DNA of 64,000 nt, taken from Allorhizobium pseudoryzae (GTDB lineage: Bacteria > Pseudomonadota > Alphaproteobacteria > Rhizobiales > Rhizobiaceae). The first letter of the stretch is position 1. Every line of letters starts with the position of its first letter. The notes below the pieces were generated by a model, which saw only the letters and a program-made list of their open reading frames with translations, did no database searches and had not been told where the DNA came from. The stretch lies in contig NZ_CP049241.1 of assembly GCF_011046245.1 (NCBI RefSeq), positions 3,582,232 through 3,646,231 of the forward strand, written 5' to 3'. A program made the translations under genes and the position numbers. This document shows, piece by piece, positions 17,162 through 26,565 of this stretch.

Positions 17162-18123
17162 CGCTCCCCCGCCGCGCCCCGCGCGACCAGCATCGACAAC
17201 AGCGTGCCCACGACAGAGCTGACGATGATCAGCAGATGCGCGTTGACCGCAGCCTTGCCGAGAACGGCGAGCGCGCCTTCGGCGTGATCGGCCCCGAAGC
17301 CGAGAGCGCCGGCGGTGATGCCAGCGGGATAGGTGCCGACGCCGCCGGGGGCGTGCACGGGGAGAACGGAGGAGAGTTCGCCGCCGAGCGCGCCGCCAAA
17401 GGCGGGGCCAAGGTTCAGATCACCGAGCAGGACCAGCACCCAGGCCAGCACGGCGACCTTCACCGACCAGTTGACCAGCGTCACACCCCAGGCGCGGAAA
17501 AACGCCAGTCCGTCCACCGGCAGGCCCGCCTCCACCTCGCTTAGGAGCTTTTCAAGGCGGGATGGCACGGCGCCGTGCAGCAGGCGAAAGAGCGGGCGGC
17601 GGAGGCCAAACCCGAGCGCCGGGGCCGCCGCAAAGGCAAGCCAGAGCAGCCAGGCGAGTGCATGCCCCTTCTCCAGCGCGAGACCAAATCCGGCAGCGGC
17701 CAGCAGCGCATGCAGATCGAGCAGCCGCATGACGAGAAGCGCGGAAGTGGCGCGCGGCAGGGAGACGCCAAACTCCTTCCTCATCAGAAGCGGAAAACTC
17801 ACTTCGCCGCTGCGAAACGGCATCATGACATTCAGCAGGTTATGGACCTGCACCAGCCGCAAGAGACGGCGGAAGTGACCCGCCGTTTCGCGTGGGAAAT
17901 AATCGTGGATGCGCCAGGTCCTCAGCACATAGGTCGACAGCAACAGCAGCATGGCGACGGCGAGCGTTTGCCACCCCGCCTCCTGCCAGCGCGCCAGGAT
18001 ATCGCCCCAGCCCCAGAACCACTGGATGAAGAGGATATAGGCAGCAACCGAGGCCAGCGTCACCAGGCTCGTTGCGTTGCGAATCAGCCACGGTTTTCGA
18101 CTGGCAAGCATGTCAATCTTCAT
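17158..18123 (-). CDS. Lysylphosphatidylglycerol-synthase-like transmembrane protein (UPF0104)
   Basis: A 321-residue integral membrane protein with about eight hydrophobic segments, resembling the N-terminal flippase region of MprF and the UPF0104/AglD family. The conserved NLLNVMMPFRSGEVSFPLLMRKEFG and PGGVGTYPAG motifs are present. It lacks the lysyl-transferase domain, so it is more likely a lipid or lipid-sugar translocase component than a lysyl-PG synthase. The ATG at 18123 begins a basic N-terminus before the first TM; an open frame upstream is not used. It is divergent from the GT2 gene (90 bases between), suggesting a shared job with the glycosyltransferases. Confidence 0.82.
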   Translation of the reverse strand: MKIDMLASRKPWLIRNATSLVTLASVAAYILFIQWFWGWGDILARWQEAGWQTLAVAMLLLLSTYVLRTWRIHDYFPRETAGHFRRLLRLVQVHNLLNVMMPFRSGEVSFPLLMRKEFGVSLPRATSALLVMRLLDLHALLAAAGFGLALEKGHALAWLLWLAFAAAPALGFGLRRPLFRLLHGAVPSRLEKLLSEVEAGLPVDGLAFFRAWGVTLVNWSVKVAVLAWVLVLLGDLNLGPAFGGALGGELSSVLPVHAPGGVGTYPAGITAGALGFGADHAEGALAVLGKAAVNAHLLIIVSSVVGTLLSMLVARGAAGER

Positions 18124-18213
18124 ATAGAGGACGCGATCAAAGGGCCGGCAGAGACGAAACGCCCATCGCGTCCCGCCACAGCGACCGGTCCAGAGCTTTA
18201 GGAGAAACATCCC

Positions 18214-19233
18214 GTGCGGACAACAGCAGAGTCGATCGAGATCGCACCGGCAACCGCTGCAGCCATCGAGCTTTCGCTGGTCGTACCCATCTTCAACGAA
18301 GAAGACAGCGTCGGCCCGCTGATTGCCCGCATTCAAGAAGCCATGGTTGGTTACGGCCAGCCATGGGAACTCATCCTGGTGGACGATGGCAGCACGGATG
18401 CGACGCTTGCGAACGCCCGCGCGGCGATCGGGCGCGATGGGCTCGACCTCTATGTGGTGGCGCTGCAGCGCAATTTCGGCCAGACCGCCGCCATGCAGGC
18501 CGGCATCACCCAGGCCCGCGGTCGGCTGATCGCGACGCTCGACGGCGATCTGCAGAACGATCCGAAGGATATTCCCGAGATGGTGCGCGAGCTGGAACGG
18601 CGTGAGCTCGACCTGCTCGTCGGCTGGCGCAAGAACCGCCAGGACGGGCTTCTGCTCCGCAAGGTGCCGTCCTGGATCGCCAACCGGCTGATCGGCCGCA
18701 TCACCGGGGTTCGCCTGCATGACTACGGCTGCAGCCTGAAGATCTATCGCGGCTCGGTCATCAAGCAGGTCAAGCTGATGGGCGAAATGCACCGTTTCAT
18801 TCCGGCCTGGGTTGCCGGAGTCGTTCCGAGCTCACGCATCGGCGAAATGCCGGTCACCCACCATGCGCGCCAGCACGGCGTGTCGAAATACGGCATCTCG
18901 CGCACCTTCCGCGTGATCCTCGACCTTTTGTCGGTGATGTTCTTCATGCGCTTCAAGGCGCGGCCCGGCCATTTCTTCGGCTCCCTCGGCCTCGGGCTCG
19001 GCGCGCTGTCCGGCGTCATCCTCGCTTATCTTTTCGTCGACAAATTCATCCTGGGCAATGATATCGGCACCCGGCCGCTGTTCATGATCGGCGTCATGCT
19101 GTTCCTGTCCGCCGTCCAACTGATCACCACCGGCATCCTCGCCGAAATGATTGCCCGTACCTATTACCGGGACGACAGTTCCGTCAGCTATATCGTGAGA
19201 GACGTCTACAACGGTGAGCAACAGACTCCATAA
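18214..19233 (+). CDS. GT2 polyprenyl-phosphate glycosyltransferase, ArnC/GtrB-like
   Basis: A 339-residue membrane-anchored family 2 glycosyltransferase. SLVVPIFNEEDSVGPLI begins the GT-A fold, VDDGSTD binds nucleotide, and DGD at residues 110-112 (TLDGDLQNDP) is the metal-binding DxD. Two C-terminal TM segments (about residues 250-275 and 285-310) match DPMS/ArnC/GtrB enzymes that load a sugar from a nucleotide donor onto undecaprenyl phosphate. The start is a GTG preceded by AGGAGAAAC. Its 3' end overlaps the GT39 gene by 20 bases, indicating a coupled pair. The sugar cannot be inferred. Confidence 0.9.
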   Translation: MRTTAESIEIAPATAAAIELSLVVPIFNEEDSVGPLIARIQEAMVGYGQPWELILVDDGSTDATLANARAAIGRDGLDLYVVALQRNFGQTAAMQAGITQARGRLIATLDGDLQNDPKDIPEMVRELERRELDLLVGWRKNRQDGLLLRKVPSWIANRLIGRITGVRLHDYGCSLKIYRGSVIKQVKLMGEMHRFIPAWVAGVVPSSRIGEMPVTHHARQHGVSKYGISRTFRVILDLLSVMFFMRFKARPGHFFGSLGLGLGALSGVILAYLFVDKFILGNDIGTRPLFMIGVMLFLSAVQLITTGILAEMIARTYYRDDSSVSYIVRDVYNGEQQTP

Positions 19234-20731
19234 CCTTCTCGTTCGCCGACCGGGGGCCGTTTTCTGGCTGGTGTTCGGCTATTTTGCACTCTGCGTGATC
19301 CTGCGCGTGCTGCGCTCCGACAGCATGCAGAATGACGAGGCCGAACAGCTGTTCCAGGCGCAGTTCCTGCTGCTGGGTTATGGCCGACAGCCGCCCTTCT
19401 ACAACTGGCTGCAGATCGGCACGATCGACCTGTTCGGCCTGTCGGTCGCCAGCGTCTCGCTTCTGAAGAACGTGCTTCTGTTTCTCTGCGCGCTGTTCTA
19501 CTGGCTGGCGGCGCGCATGCTGATGGACGACCGCCGCCTGCCGCTCGTCGCCATGATCGGCGTGCTGGCCGTTCCCTCGGTCACGGTGCTGGCCCAGCGC
19601 GATCTCACCCATGCGGTGGCAACACTCTGTCTGGTCTCGATTTTCCTGTGCGTCTTCATCCGGACGGTGAAGAGCCCGAGCCTTGTCAGCTACCTGCTCC
19701 TCGGCGTCACGGTCGGCATCGGCGCCATCACCAAGTACAACTTCGTCATCATTCCGATCGCCGCAGCGCTTGCCGTGCTGCCGGAGGCCGAACTGCGCAA
19801 GCGCCTGTTCGACTGGCGAATCCTGGTTGCCGGCGGTATCGCGGCCGCCATTGCACTGCCACACTTCATCTGGGTGTTGATGCACCTGGACGCGGCAACG
19901 ACCGGAACCGTGGAAGCCATGCGCGCCGGTTCCTCCGGCGATGCCCTGCGCGATACGATCCGCGGACAGATTTCCATTCTCATCTCCACGCTCAAGGGCG
20001 GACTGCCGGTCGTGCTTGTTTTCGGGCTCGTGTTCTTCCGCCAGATCGGCGCGGCATGGCACGCAAGCAATGCCTGGACGCGACTGATCGGCCGCATGAT
20101 CGTCGCCTGCCTGGTGATCGTGGCCTTGATCGGCATCGGCTTCGGCGCTTCCAGCATCCGCGAAAAATGGCTATCGCCCTTCCTGCTGCTCTTGCCGCTC
20201 TACCTGACGCTGAAGCTTGCCGCTGCCGAGATCGACAGCCGGCAGAGCGTGGCGCGCCTTGCGCCGCCAGTCTTGGGCATCATCACGGGTTTTGCGATCT
20301 ATCTCGCGATCAGCAACATCGTCGCGCCCTACTTCGGCAAGTATGGCAAGGAACACGTGCCCTATCGCGCCGTGCTGGAAGAGATCATCACCAAGCGCGG
20401 CGAACGGCCTGCCTATATCATCAGCAGCGATCTGATGACCGCCGGCAATACGCGGCTGCATTATCCCACCGTGCCCGTGCTGATGCCGGATTTCGTCGAG
20501 CCCGTGCCGCTCGGCTCGGCACTCAAACGCGGCCCCGGCCTGCTCATCTGGCCGGTCGATGGCAGCAACAGTATTCCGGGCGGCATTGCCAGCCTGCTCG
20601 ACGCGCATGGGATTGCCCCCCAGAGCCTTCAGGTTCAGTCCGAGGTCGTTCCCTACAATTTTGCGCAGGACGGGGACGCCATGCGCTTCGATTATATATG
20701 GCTGGCACAGGTCCCGGAGGCGCAGCGCTGA
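19214..20731 (+). CDS. GT39/ArnT-like membrane glycosyltransferase
   Basis: A 505-residue polytopic protein with about 10-12 TM segments and a large C-terminal periplasmic part. The first periplasmic loop carries SMQNDEAEQ, the acidic DE motif of the PMT/ArnT (GT39-like) superfamily; QPPFYNWLQ matches the conserved proline-rich continuation. Such enzymes move a sugar from a polyprenyl-phosphate carrier to lipid A or another envelope acceptor. It starts with GTG inside the GT2 gene. It ends immediately beside the convergent aminotransferase with no gap. Probable function: terminal transferase using the lipid-sugar made by the GT2 protein. Confidence 0.87.
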   Translation: MSNRLHNLLVRRPGAVFWLVFGYFALCVILRVLRSDSMQNDEAEQLFQAQFLLLGYGRQPPFYNWLQIGTIDLFGLSVASVSLLKNVLLFLCALFYWLAARMLMDDRRLPLVAMIGVLAVPSVTVLAQRDLTHAVATLCLVSIFLCVFIRTVKSPSLVSYLLLGVTVGIGAITKYNFVIIPIAAALAVLPEAELRKRLFDWRILVAGGIAAAIALPHFIWVLMHLDAATTGTVEAMRAGSSGDALRDTIRGQISILISTLKGGLPVVLVFGLVFFRQIGAAWHASNAWTRLIGRMIVACLVIVALIGIGFGASSIREKWLSPFLLLLPLYLTLKLAAAEIDSRQSVARLAPPVLGIITGFAIYLAISNIVAPYFGKYGKEHVPYRAVLEEIITKRGERPAYIISSDLMTAGNTRLHYPTVPVLMPDFVEPVPLGSALKRGPGLLIWPVDGSNSIPGGIASLLDAHGIAPQSLQVQSEVVPYNFAQDGDAMRFDYIWLAQVPEAQR

Positions 20732-22111
20732 TCAGCGCTGCGTATCGCGCAGGTGGTCGAGCCCTCTGCGCAGCGTCTCCACCATCTGGTCCACCTCGGA
20801 GCGGCTGATGATCAGCGCCGGAGAGGCCAGCATGCGGTCCCCGGTGGCGCGCATCACAAGTCCATTCTCCAGGCAATGGTTGCGCACCGCGCCGCCGGCA
20901 TCGTCCGGCTTGGAAAACCGGCGGCGCGTCGCCTTGTCGGCGGCAATCTGCACACCGGCGATCAGTCCCACCGCATCCACCTGGCCGACGATCTCGTGAT
21001 CCTCCAGAGTCTTCAAAGCGGCGGCGAAATAGGGGCCGATATCGGAGCGCACGCGCTCCACCAGCCCCTCCTCCTCGATGATGCGCAGGTTCTCCAACGC
21101 CGCCGCGGCACAGACAGGGTGACCGGAATAGGTGTAGCCGTGGTTGAAATCGCCGGCTTCCTCGATCATCACCCTGGCCACACGATCGCTCACCAGCACG
21201 GCGCCGATCGGCAGATAACCGGAGGACAGCCCCTTGGCGACGGGGGCGAGATCCGGCTTGAAGCCGAAATGCTGGTGGCCGAACCAGGTGCCGAGCCGGC
21301 CGAAGCCGCAGATCACCTCGTCGGCGACGAGCAGGATGTTGCGTGCCTTGCAGATGCGCTCGATCTCCGGCCAGTAGGTGTCCGGCGGCACGATGACGCC
21401 GCCCGCGCCCTGGATCGGTTCGGCGACGAAGGCGGCGACATTCTCCTCGCCCAGTTCATCGATCTTCGCCTCCAGTTCGCGCGCCATCTTCAGGCCGAAT
21501 TCGGCGGGCGTCAGATCGCCGCCATCCGCATACCAATAGGGCTGGCCGATATGCGAGATACCTTCGATCGGCAGGTTGCCCTGCTCGTGCATGTGCTTCA
21601 TGCCGCCGAGCGAGGCGCCGGCGACCGTCGAGCCGTGATAGCCGTTGCGGCGCGCAATCACATGCGTCTTCGTCGGATGGCCGAGCGCCTTCCAGTAGAC
21701 GCGCACCATGCGGAACCAGGTGTCGGTGGCCTCCGAACCGGAATTGGTGAAGAAGACGTGGTTCAGAAGACCATCGGTATGGGCCGTGATCTTCTGCGCG
21801 AGCAGCGTGGTCGGCGGCGTCGTGGTGCCGAAGAAGGTGTTGTAATAGGGCAGTTCGTTCATCTGCCGCTGCACGGCGTCTGCAATTTCGGTGCGGCCAT
21901 AGCCGATATTGACGCACCAGAGACCGGCAAACCCGTCGAGATACTGTTTGCCCTGGGCGTCGAAGATGTAGACCCCCTCGCCGCGCGCGATGATGCGCGT
22001 GCCCTTCTCGTTCAACTGCTTCATGTCGGAGAAGGGATGCAGGTGATGGGCTGCATCAATGGCACCGAGATTGGAGAGAGGCATCGACTGGTTCACGGTA
22101 TTCCCCCGCAT
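20732..22111 (-). CDS. Class III aminotransferase, putrescine-pyruvate type
   Basis: A 459-residue omega-aminotransferase that most resembles SpuC-type putrescine:pyruvate aminotransferases. FFTNSGSEATDTWFRM, the VADEVICGFGRLG aspartate motif and the PLP lysine K293 in VAKGLSSGYLP are present. The divergent neighbour is a gamma-glutamylpolyamine-synthetase-type glutamine synthetase, so a role in putrescine or other diamine catabolism is likely. GABA or beta-alanine aminotransferase activity cannot be excluded. The ATG at 22111 is used; a GTG at 22096 preceded by a G-run is an alternative start. Confidence 0.85.
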   Translation of the reverse strand: MRGNTVNQSMPLSNLGAIDAAHHLHPFSDMKQLNEKGTRIIARGEGVYIFDAQGKQYLDGFAGLWCVNIGYGRTEIADAVQRQMNELPYYNTFFGTTTPPTTLLAQKITAHTDGLLNHVFFTNSGSEATDTWFRMVRVYWKALGHPTKTHVIARRNGYHGSTVAGASLGGMKHMHEQGNLPIEGISHIGQPYWYADGGDLTPAEFGLKMARELEAKIDELGEENVAAFVAEPIQGAGGVIVPPDTYWPEIERICKARNILLVADEVICGFGRLGTWFGHQHFGFKPDLAPVAKGLSSGYLPIGAVLVSDRVARVMIEEAGDFNHGYTYSGHPVCAAAALENLRIIEEEGLVERVRSDIGPYFAAALKTLEDHEIVGQVDAVGLIAGVQIAADKATRRRFSKPDDAGGAVRNHCLENGLVMRATGDRMLASPALIISRSEVDQMVETLRRGLDHLRDTQR

Positions 22112-22249
22112 GGATCCGGCACCGGACGGCGCCTCGCCATGGCTGATTGTAAGGCGGTTTCTGATCGGCTACGAACATGGACCAACGGGAACAGGTTTGG
22201 CAAGCAGCCGCAAACGGCGTGAGGCCGACCGTGAGCAGGACGGGGTTTC

Positions 22250-23608
22250 ATGACGGACGAGACGATCGGCAAAGCAGGCGACGGCACGAAGACGGCGCCG
22301 CGCATCGAAATCCTGCTGGTCGGCATGAACGGCGATCTGCGCGGCAAGATGATTCCGCTGAGCGCAGAGGACAAGGTGTGGAAGAACACCGTGCGCCTGC
22401 CCTCCTCCACCCAGTCGCTCGACATCTGGGGCGACGACAATGACGACATCACCGGCATTTCGCTGACGCTCGGCGATCCGGACGGCATCTGCACGCCGGA
22501 CAAGAACTCGCTGACCACGCTGCCCTGGGGGCCAAAGGGCTCCAAACAGGTGATGGCGACCATGCATACGCTCTCGGGCGAGCCGCATTACGTTTGTCCG
22601 CGCGCCATTCTGGCGAAGGTTCTGCAACACTATGCCGAACGCGGGCTGACGCCGGTGGTGGCGACCGAACTGGAATTCTACGTGGTGGAGCCGGATTTCC
22701 GCACCACGGGCAAGCCCACCCCGCCGATGGCACTGGTGATGAATGGCGAGGTGGAAGGCTTCCAGCTCTACGACATGCGGGCTACCGCAGCGCTCGAAGA
22801 CTTTCTCGACACGGTTCGCCGCTACTGCGACGACATGGGCCTGCCGGCGGATGCGACGACGGCGGAATTCGGCCCGGGCCAGTTCGAGGTGAACCTGCTG
22901 CACAAGCCGGATGTGATGGCAGCCGCCGATGACTGCATCTACCTGAAACGCGTCGTGGATTTCGCCGCCCGCCGGCATGGGCTGAAAGCCACCTGCATGG
23001 CCAAACCCTATGGTGACCAGGCCGGCTCCGGCCTGCACGTGCATGCGAGCATCCTCGACCGCGACGGCAACAACATTCTCGACGCCAAGGGCGGCGATCC
23101 GGTGCGGCTGAAATCGGTGACCGCCGGCATGTTGAAGACCATGCAGGAAGCGCAGTTGATCTTTGCGCCCTTTGCCAATTCCTATCGCCGCTTCCAGCCG
23201 GGTTCGTTTGCGCCGGACAAGATCGACTGGGGCTTTGGCCATCGGGGCACGGCCGTGCGCATCCCCGACAGCAATGGCCCTGCCGCCCGCATCGAACATC
23301 GCGTGGCCGGCGCCGATGCCAACCCGCACCTGCTGCTGGCGGCCATCCTCGGCGGCATGCTGCTCGGCCTCGACGAGACGCTTGATCCCGGCCCCGTCAC
23401 CCGACCGGACAGCGCGCCGGAGAACCCCGAGATCCTCACCCACGATTTCCTGACGGCGGTCGACCGCTTCCTCGCCTCTACCTTCATCCGCGACACGTTC
23501 GGGGCGGACTATCAGCGCATCTACGGCCAGACGAAACGCAAGGAAGCCATCACCTATCTGCGCACCGTCTCGAGCTTCGATTACCAGACTTATTTGCCGC
23601 GGATATAA
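22250..23608 (+). CDS. Glutamine synthetase family, gamma-glutamylpolyamine synthetase-like
   Basis: A 452-residue protein of the class I glutamine synthetase fold in the PuuA/SpuI subgroup. ELEFYVVEP, GPGQFEVNLLHKPDV, GSGLHVHASILD (in place of GSGMHxH) and FAPNSYRRF-like FAPFANSYRRFQPGS segments give the ammonium/glutamate and ATP sites. It would glutamylate an amine such as putrescine using ATP. Residues 1-20 are variable. It is divergent from the aminotransferase gene, the two sharing a promoter region of 138 bases, and its stop is 6 bases from the convergent lipid kinase gene. Confidence 0.86.
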   Translation: MTDETIGKAGDGTKTAPRIEILLVGMNGDLRGKMIPLSAEDKVWKNTVRLPSSTQSLDIWGDDNDDITGISLTLGDPDGICTPDKNSLTTLPWGPKGSKQVMATMHTLSGEPHYVCPRAILAKVLQHYAERGLTPVVATELEFYVVEPDFRTTGKPTPPMALVMNGEVEGFQLYDMRATAALEDFLDTVRRYCDDMGLPADATTAEFGPGQFEVNLLHKPDVMAAADDCIYLKRVVDFAARRHGLKATCMAKPYGDQAGSGLHVHASILDRDGNNILDAKGGDPVRLKSVTAGMLKTMQEAQLIFAPFANSYRRFQPGSFAPDKIDWGFGHRGTAVRIPDSNGPAARIEHRVAGADANPHLLLAAILGGMLLGLDETLDPGPVTRPDSAPENPEILTHDFLTAVDRFLASTFIRDTFGADYQRIYGQTKRKEAITYLRTVSSFDYQTYLPRI

Positions 23609-23614
23609 GCGCCG

Positions 23615-24574
23615 TTACAAGCCCACGGTCGCCGTCGCCACGCCTTCCTGGGCCTGCACCTGCGCCATCGGCGCCTGCGGCTGGCGCACGAGCACCTTCA
23701 GCTCACCGGCGTGGATCTTGAGCGTCACGTCACGGTCCATCGGCAGAAGCTCGCCGTCGATGACGCAGCGGATGTCCTTGCGGGCGCGGGGGAAATGCAG
23801 GTCCACTTCGGTGGCCGTCATGGCGCTGACGGCTTCGTTTTCCTTCAGCCGGCCACGCAGGATATCGATGGCAAGCGCCGCGACGCCCGGGGGCGTCAGC
23901 GCATCGGCCACGTAGAAGCCGAGATGACCGCCACTGGCGCTGTCGGCATAGAGAAGGCCGTCGCTGCCGAACTCGTTGTTGGAGACGGAGATGGCGGAAA
24001 CCTTGCGCAGTTCCTTGCGCCCCTCCACCGTGAACTCCACCTCGAAGACCGGGGGATTGAACATCACGCCGAGGGCTGCCCGCGTGCTGGCGCGGATCTT
24101 GCCGAGCCGTGAGGCATAGCTCATCTGATTGCGGTAACGCACCATGCGGGAATGCAGGCCGGCCGAAAACTGGTGCACGAAGCTGCGGCCATTGGCGCTG
24201 GCGATATCGGCATCCTGCACCTCGCCCTTCGCCAGCACGTCCAACACCTGCCAGATATCGAGCGGCAGTTTCAGGGTGCGGGCAAACAGGTTCATCGTGC
24301 CCGCCGGCACGATGCCGAGGGCGAGGCCGCTCTGCCAGGCAATGGAGGCCGCGGCCGAAATCGTGCCGTCGCCACCCCCGGCGATCAGACCTTCGACGCC
24401 GGGCGTCGCCGCCACCTTTTCCATGGCACCGACCACATCGTCGCCGGCGACCACCCGGCATTCGATCTCGTGTCCCTCGGCCCGGAACACGTCGGCCATC
24501 TGGCGGCTATAGGCGTCCATGTCGGTCGTCTTGAAGGTTCCGCCGTCGCGGTTGAGGATGGCAATGAGGTTCAT
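23615..24574 (-). CDS. Diacylglycerol kinase-catalytic-domain lipid kinase, YegS-like
   Basis: A 319-residue soluble lipid kinase. The GGGDGT nucleotide-binding motif (LIAGGGDGTISAAAS) follows about 70 residues after MNLIAILNRDGG, and GIVPAGTMNLFARTL is the second conserved DAGK_cat segment; the C-terminal half has the beta-sandwich with VEFTVEGRKEL and a substrate-binding IDGELLPMDR. Substrates of relatives include phosphatidylglycerol and diacylglycerol. The start at 24574 is chosen because homologous sequence begins there; the frame stays open 26 codons upstream. Confidence 0.87.
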   Translation of the reverse strand: MNLIAILNRDGGTFKTTDMDAYSRQMADVFRAEGHEIECRVVAGDDVVGAMEKVAATPGVEGLIAGGGDGTISAAASIAWQSGLALGIVPAGTMNLFARTLKLPLDIWQVLDVLAKGEVQDADIASANGRSFVHQFSAGLHSRMVRYRNQMSYASRLGKIRASTRAALGVMFNPPVFEVEFTVEGRKELRKVSAISVSNNEFGSDGLLYADSASGGHLGFYVADALTPPGVAALAIDILRGRLKENEAVSAMTATEVDLHFPRARKDIRCVIDGELLPMDRDVTLKIHAGELKVLVRQPQAPMAQVQAQEGVATATVGL

Positions 24575-24744
24575 GGGAGGCCGGTGTTCCACAAATGGGT
24601 GCGCAAGAAAACGGATAAGCCTGCAAATGGTTGCCTGCCCGGCGCACTGCAAGCGGCAATGTCATCCTCGTGGAGGATCATGATTATTTCACGGCGCTGC
24701 ATTTCCCCTCTCCCGCACCGCAAAATGATATGGTAGCCTTAGTA

Positions 24745-24758
24745 TTGATCCACATCAA
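24745..24758. promoter_or_regulatory. FNR/FixK-type box
   Basis: TTGATCCACATCAA is a perfect match to TTGAY-N4-RTCAA, the binding site of FNR/FnrN/FixK regulators. It lies 67 bases before the MFS start at 24825, so a class II site (centre near -41) would place the transcript start about 32 bases before that codon. It is also upstream of the minus-strand lipid kinase gene, 170 bases away. Confidence 0.6.
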
Positions 24759-24824
24759 AGATCTCCTCCCGAAATCTCCCGGCCGATGCCCTTCCGGCAA
24801 AGGCCCTTCTTGTGCGCGAATCCC

Positions 24825-26048
24825 ATGACCGATGCTCCTGTCCCCTACCCATCCACGCGGCAGCGCGAGGATGCAAACCCGCTTACGCCACTCTCCATCG
24901 CCCTGATCGAACTCGCGCTTGCCGTTGGCGGCTTCGGGATTGGAACCGGCGAGTTTGCCATCATGGGCCTGTTGCCGGATGTGGCGGCGACCTATGGCGT
25001 CAGCATCCCTCAGGCCGGTCATGTGATCAGTGCCTATGCCGTCGGCGTGGTCATCGGGGCGCCGGTCATTGCGGCGCTGGCGGCCAAGCTGCCGCGCAAG
25101 ACGCTGCTTCTGATGCTGATGTCGCTGTTTGCGCTCGGCAATGCCATGAGCGCGCTGGCACCGGCCTTCGGCAGCTTTACGCTCATGCGCTTCATCACCG
25201 GCCTGCCGCATGGCGCCTATTTCGGTGTGGCTGCGCTGGTCGCCGCCTCGATGGCAGAGCCGCATCGCCGCGCCCGGGCGGTCGGCCGCGTGATGCTGGG
25301 GCTGACGATTGCGACGCTGATCGGCACGCCGCTCGCCACCTTCCTCGGCCAGATGATGAGCTGGCGGGCGGCCTTCCTGCTGGTGGCGTTTTTCGGTGCG
25401 CTCACCGTGCTTCTGATCGCCATCTACCTGCCGAGGGACAAGGTGGCGGAGGGCGCCAGCATCCGCCGCGAACTCAGCGCCTTCACGCGGCTGCAGGTCT
25501 GGTTGTCGTTTGCCGTGGCCGCGGTCGGCTTCGGCGGCATGTTCTCGATCTTCAGCTACATCGCAAAGACGGTCACCGATACCGCCGGCCTGCCGGTCAG
25601 CATGGTGGCCATCGTGCTGACCTTGTTCGGCATCGGCATGAATGTCGGCAACGTGCTTGGTTCGCGCATGGCGGACTATTCGCTGAAGGGCACGATCGGC
25701 GGCATGCTCGCCTTCAATATCGTGATGATGAGCGTCTTTTCGCTGACTGCCCACAACCCGGTGATGCTGTGCATCTGCGTGTTCCTGACCGGCTGCGGCT
25801 TTGCCGCCTGCCCGGCTGTCCAGACCCGCCTGATGGATGTGGCGGCCGATGCGCAGACGCTCGCCGCCGCCACCAACCATTCCGCCTTCAACATCGCCAA
25901 TGCGCTCGGCGCCTGGCTCGGCGGCCTGGTGATTGCCGCCGGCTACGGCTACGGTGCGACCGGCTATGTCGGAGCCGTTCTCTCGGCGCTCGGACTTGGC
26001 GTGTTTCTTGTTTCGGTGGCCTTGGAACGGCGGGAAAGCCGCGGATAA
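24825..26048 (+). CDS. MFS transporter, AraJ/YdhP-like drug:H+ antiporter family
   Basis: A 407-residue inner-membrane protein with about 12 TM segments. The first TM carries GFGIGTGEFAIMGLLPDVA, the ISAYAVGVVIGAP segment follows, and FITGLPHGAYFGVAALVAASM marks the AraJ/YdhP/NepI (DHA1) subgroup that exports sugars, purine nucleosides or drugs. The substrate is not predictable. The ATG at 24825 is chosen because a TSS inferred from the upstream FNR-type box would lie between the two candidates; an in-frame ATG at 24786 exists and neither has a clear Shine-Dalgarno. Confidence 0.86.
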   Translation: MTDAPVPYPSTRQREDANPLTPLSIALIELALAVGGFGIGTGEFAIMGLLPDVAATYGVSIPQAGHVISAYAVGVVIGAPVIAALAAKLPRKTLLLMLMSLFALGNAMSALAPAFGSFTLMRFITGLPHGAYFGVAALVAASMAEPHRRARAVGRVMLGLTIATLIGTPLATFLGQMMSWRAAFLLVAFFGALTVLLIAIYLPRDKVAEGASIRRELSAFTRLQVWLSFAVAAVGFGGMFSIFSYIAKTVTDTAGLPVSMVAIVLTLFGIGMNVGNVLGSRMADYSLKGTIGGMLAFNIVMMSVFSLTAHNPVMLCICVFLTGCGFAACPAVQTRLMDVAADAQTLAAATNHSAFNIANALGAWLGGLVIAAGYGYGATGYVGAVLSALGLGVFLVSVALERRESRG

Positions 26049-26121
26049 TCGACGCCCCCACTCTTCCATTTGTCCGTGGACTTGATAGGCTGCCTGGAGC
26101 GCAACCTATGGGGGAATTGTC

Positions 26122-26535
26122 ATGTCGACAGCAGATAGCGGGCGCATGCCGTCCGCACTGGACATCTTTGCAACCGGTTGGTTCGGATATCTCGCCCGAA
26201 CCGTTCTGACCTTCATGTTCTGGGGAAGCGGTCTTTCCAAGCTGCTGGACTTTTCGGGCGGGGTGGGGGAAATGACGCATTTCGGCCTGGAGCCGGCCGT
26301 CGTCTTCAATATCGCCGTCATCATCACCCAGCTCGGCGGCTCGGCCTTGATCATCCTCAATCGCCACGCCTGGCTCGGCGCCGGCGCTCTCGCCGTTTTC
26401 ACTCTTCTCACCATTCCGATCGCGCACAATTTCTGGGCGATGGAAGAGCCGATGAAGACGTTCGAGTTCTATGTCGTTACCGAACATCTGAGCATTGTCG
26501 GAGCTCTGATGCTCGTCGCCTGGAAGTGCCGCTGA
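26122..26535 (+). CDS. DoxX family membrane protein
   Basis: A 137-residue inner-membrane protein with four hydrophobic helices. LARTVLTFMFWGSGLSKLLDF is the DoxX first-helix signature, followed by a helix pair with GGSALIILNRHAWLGAGALAVFT and the AHNFW motif. DoxX proteins are small and widely distributed; some are quinone-linked or stress related, but no activity can be assigned. It follows the MFS gene by 73 bases in the same direction and may be co-transcribed. Confidence 0.82.
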   Translation: MSTADSGRMPSALDIFATGWFGYLARTVLTFMFWGSGLSKLLDFSGGVGEMTHFGLEPAVVFNIAVIITQLGGSALIILNRHAWLGAGALAVFTLLTIPIAHNFWAMEEPMKTFEFYVVTEHLSIVGALMLVAWKCR

Positions 26536-26565
26536 GGCGATGGCCGCAGCAGCACTCCACCAGTG

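Noticed and set aside
20753..22222. Plus-strand open frame opposite the aminotransferase
   Set aside because: The minus strand shows a full class III aminotransferase with PLP lysine; the plus-strand product is His/Asp-rich shadow sequence.
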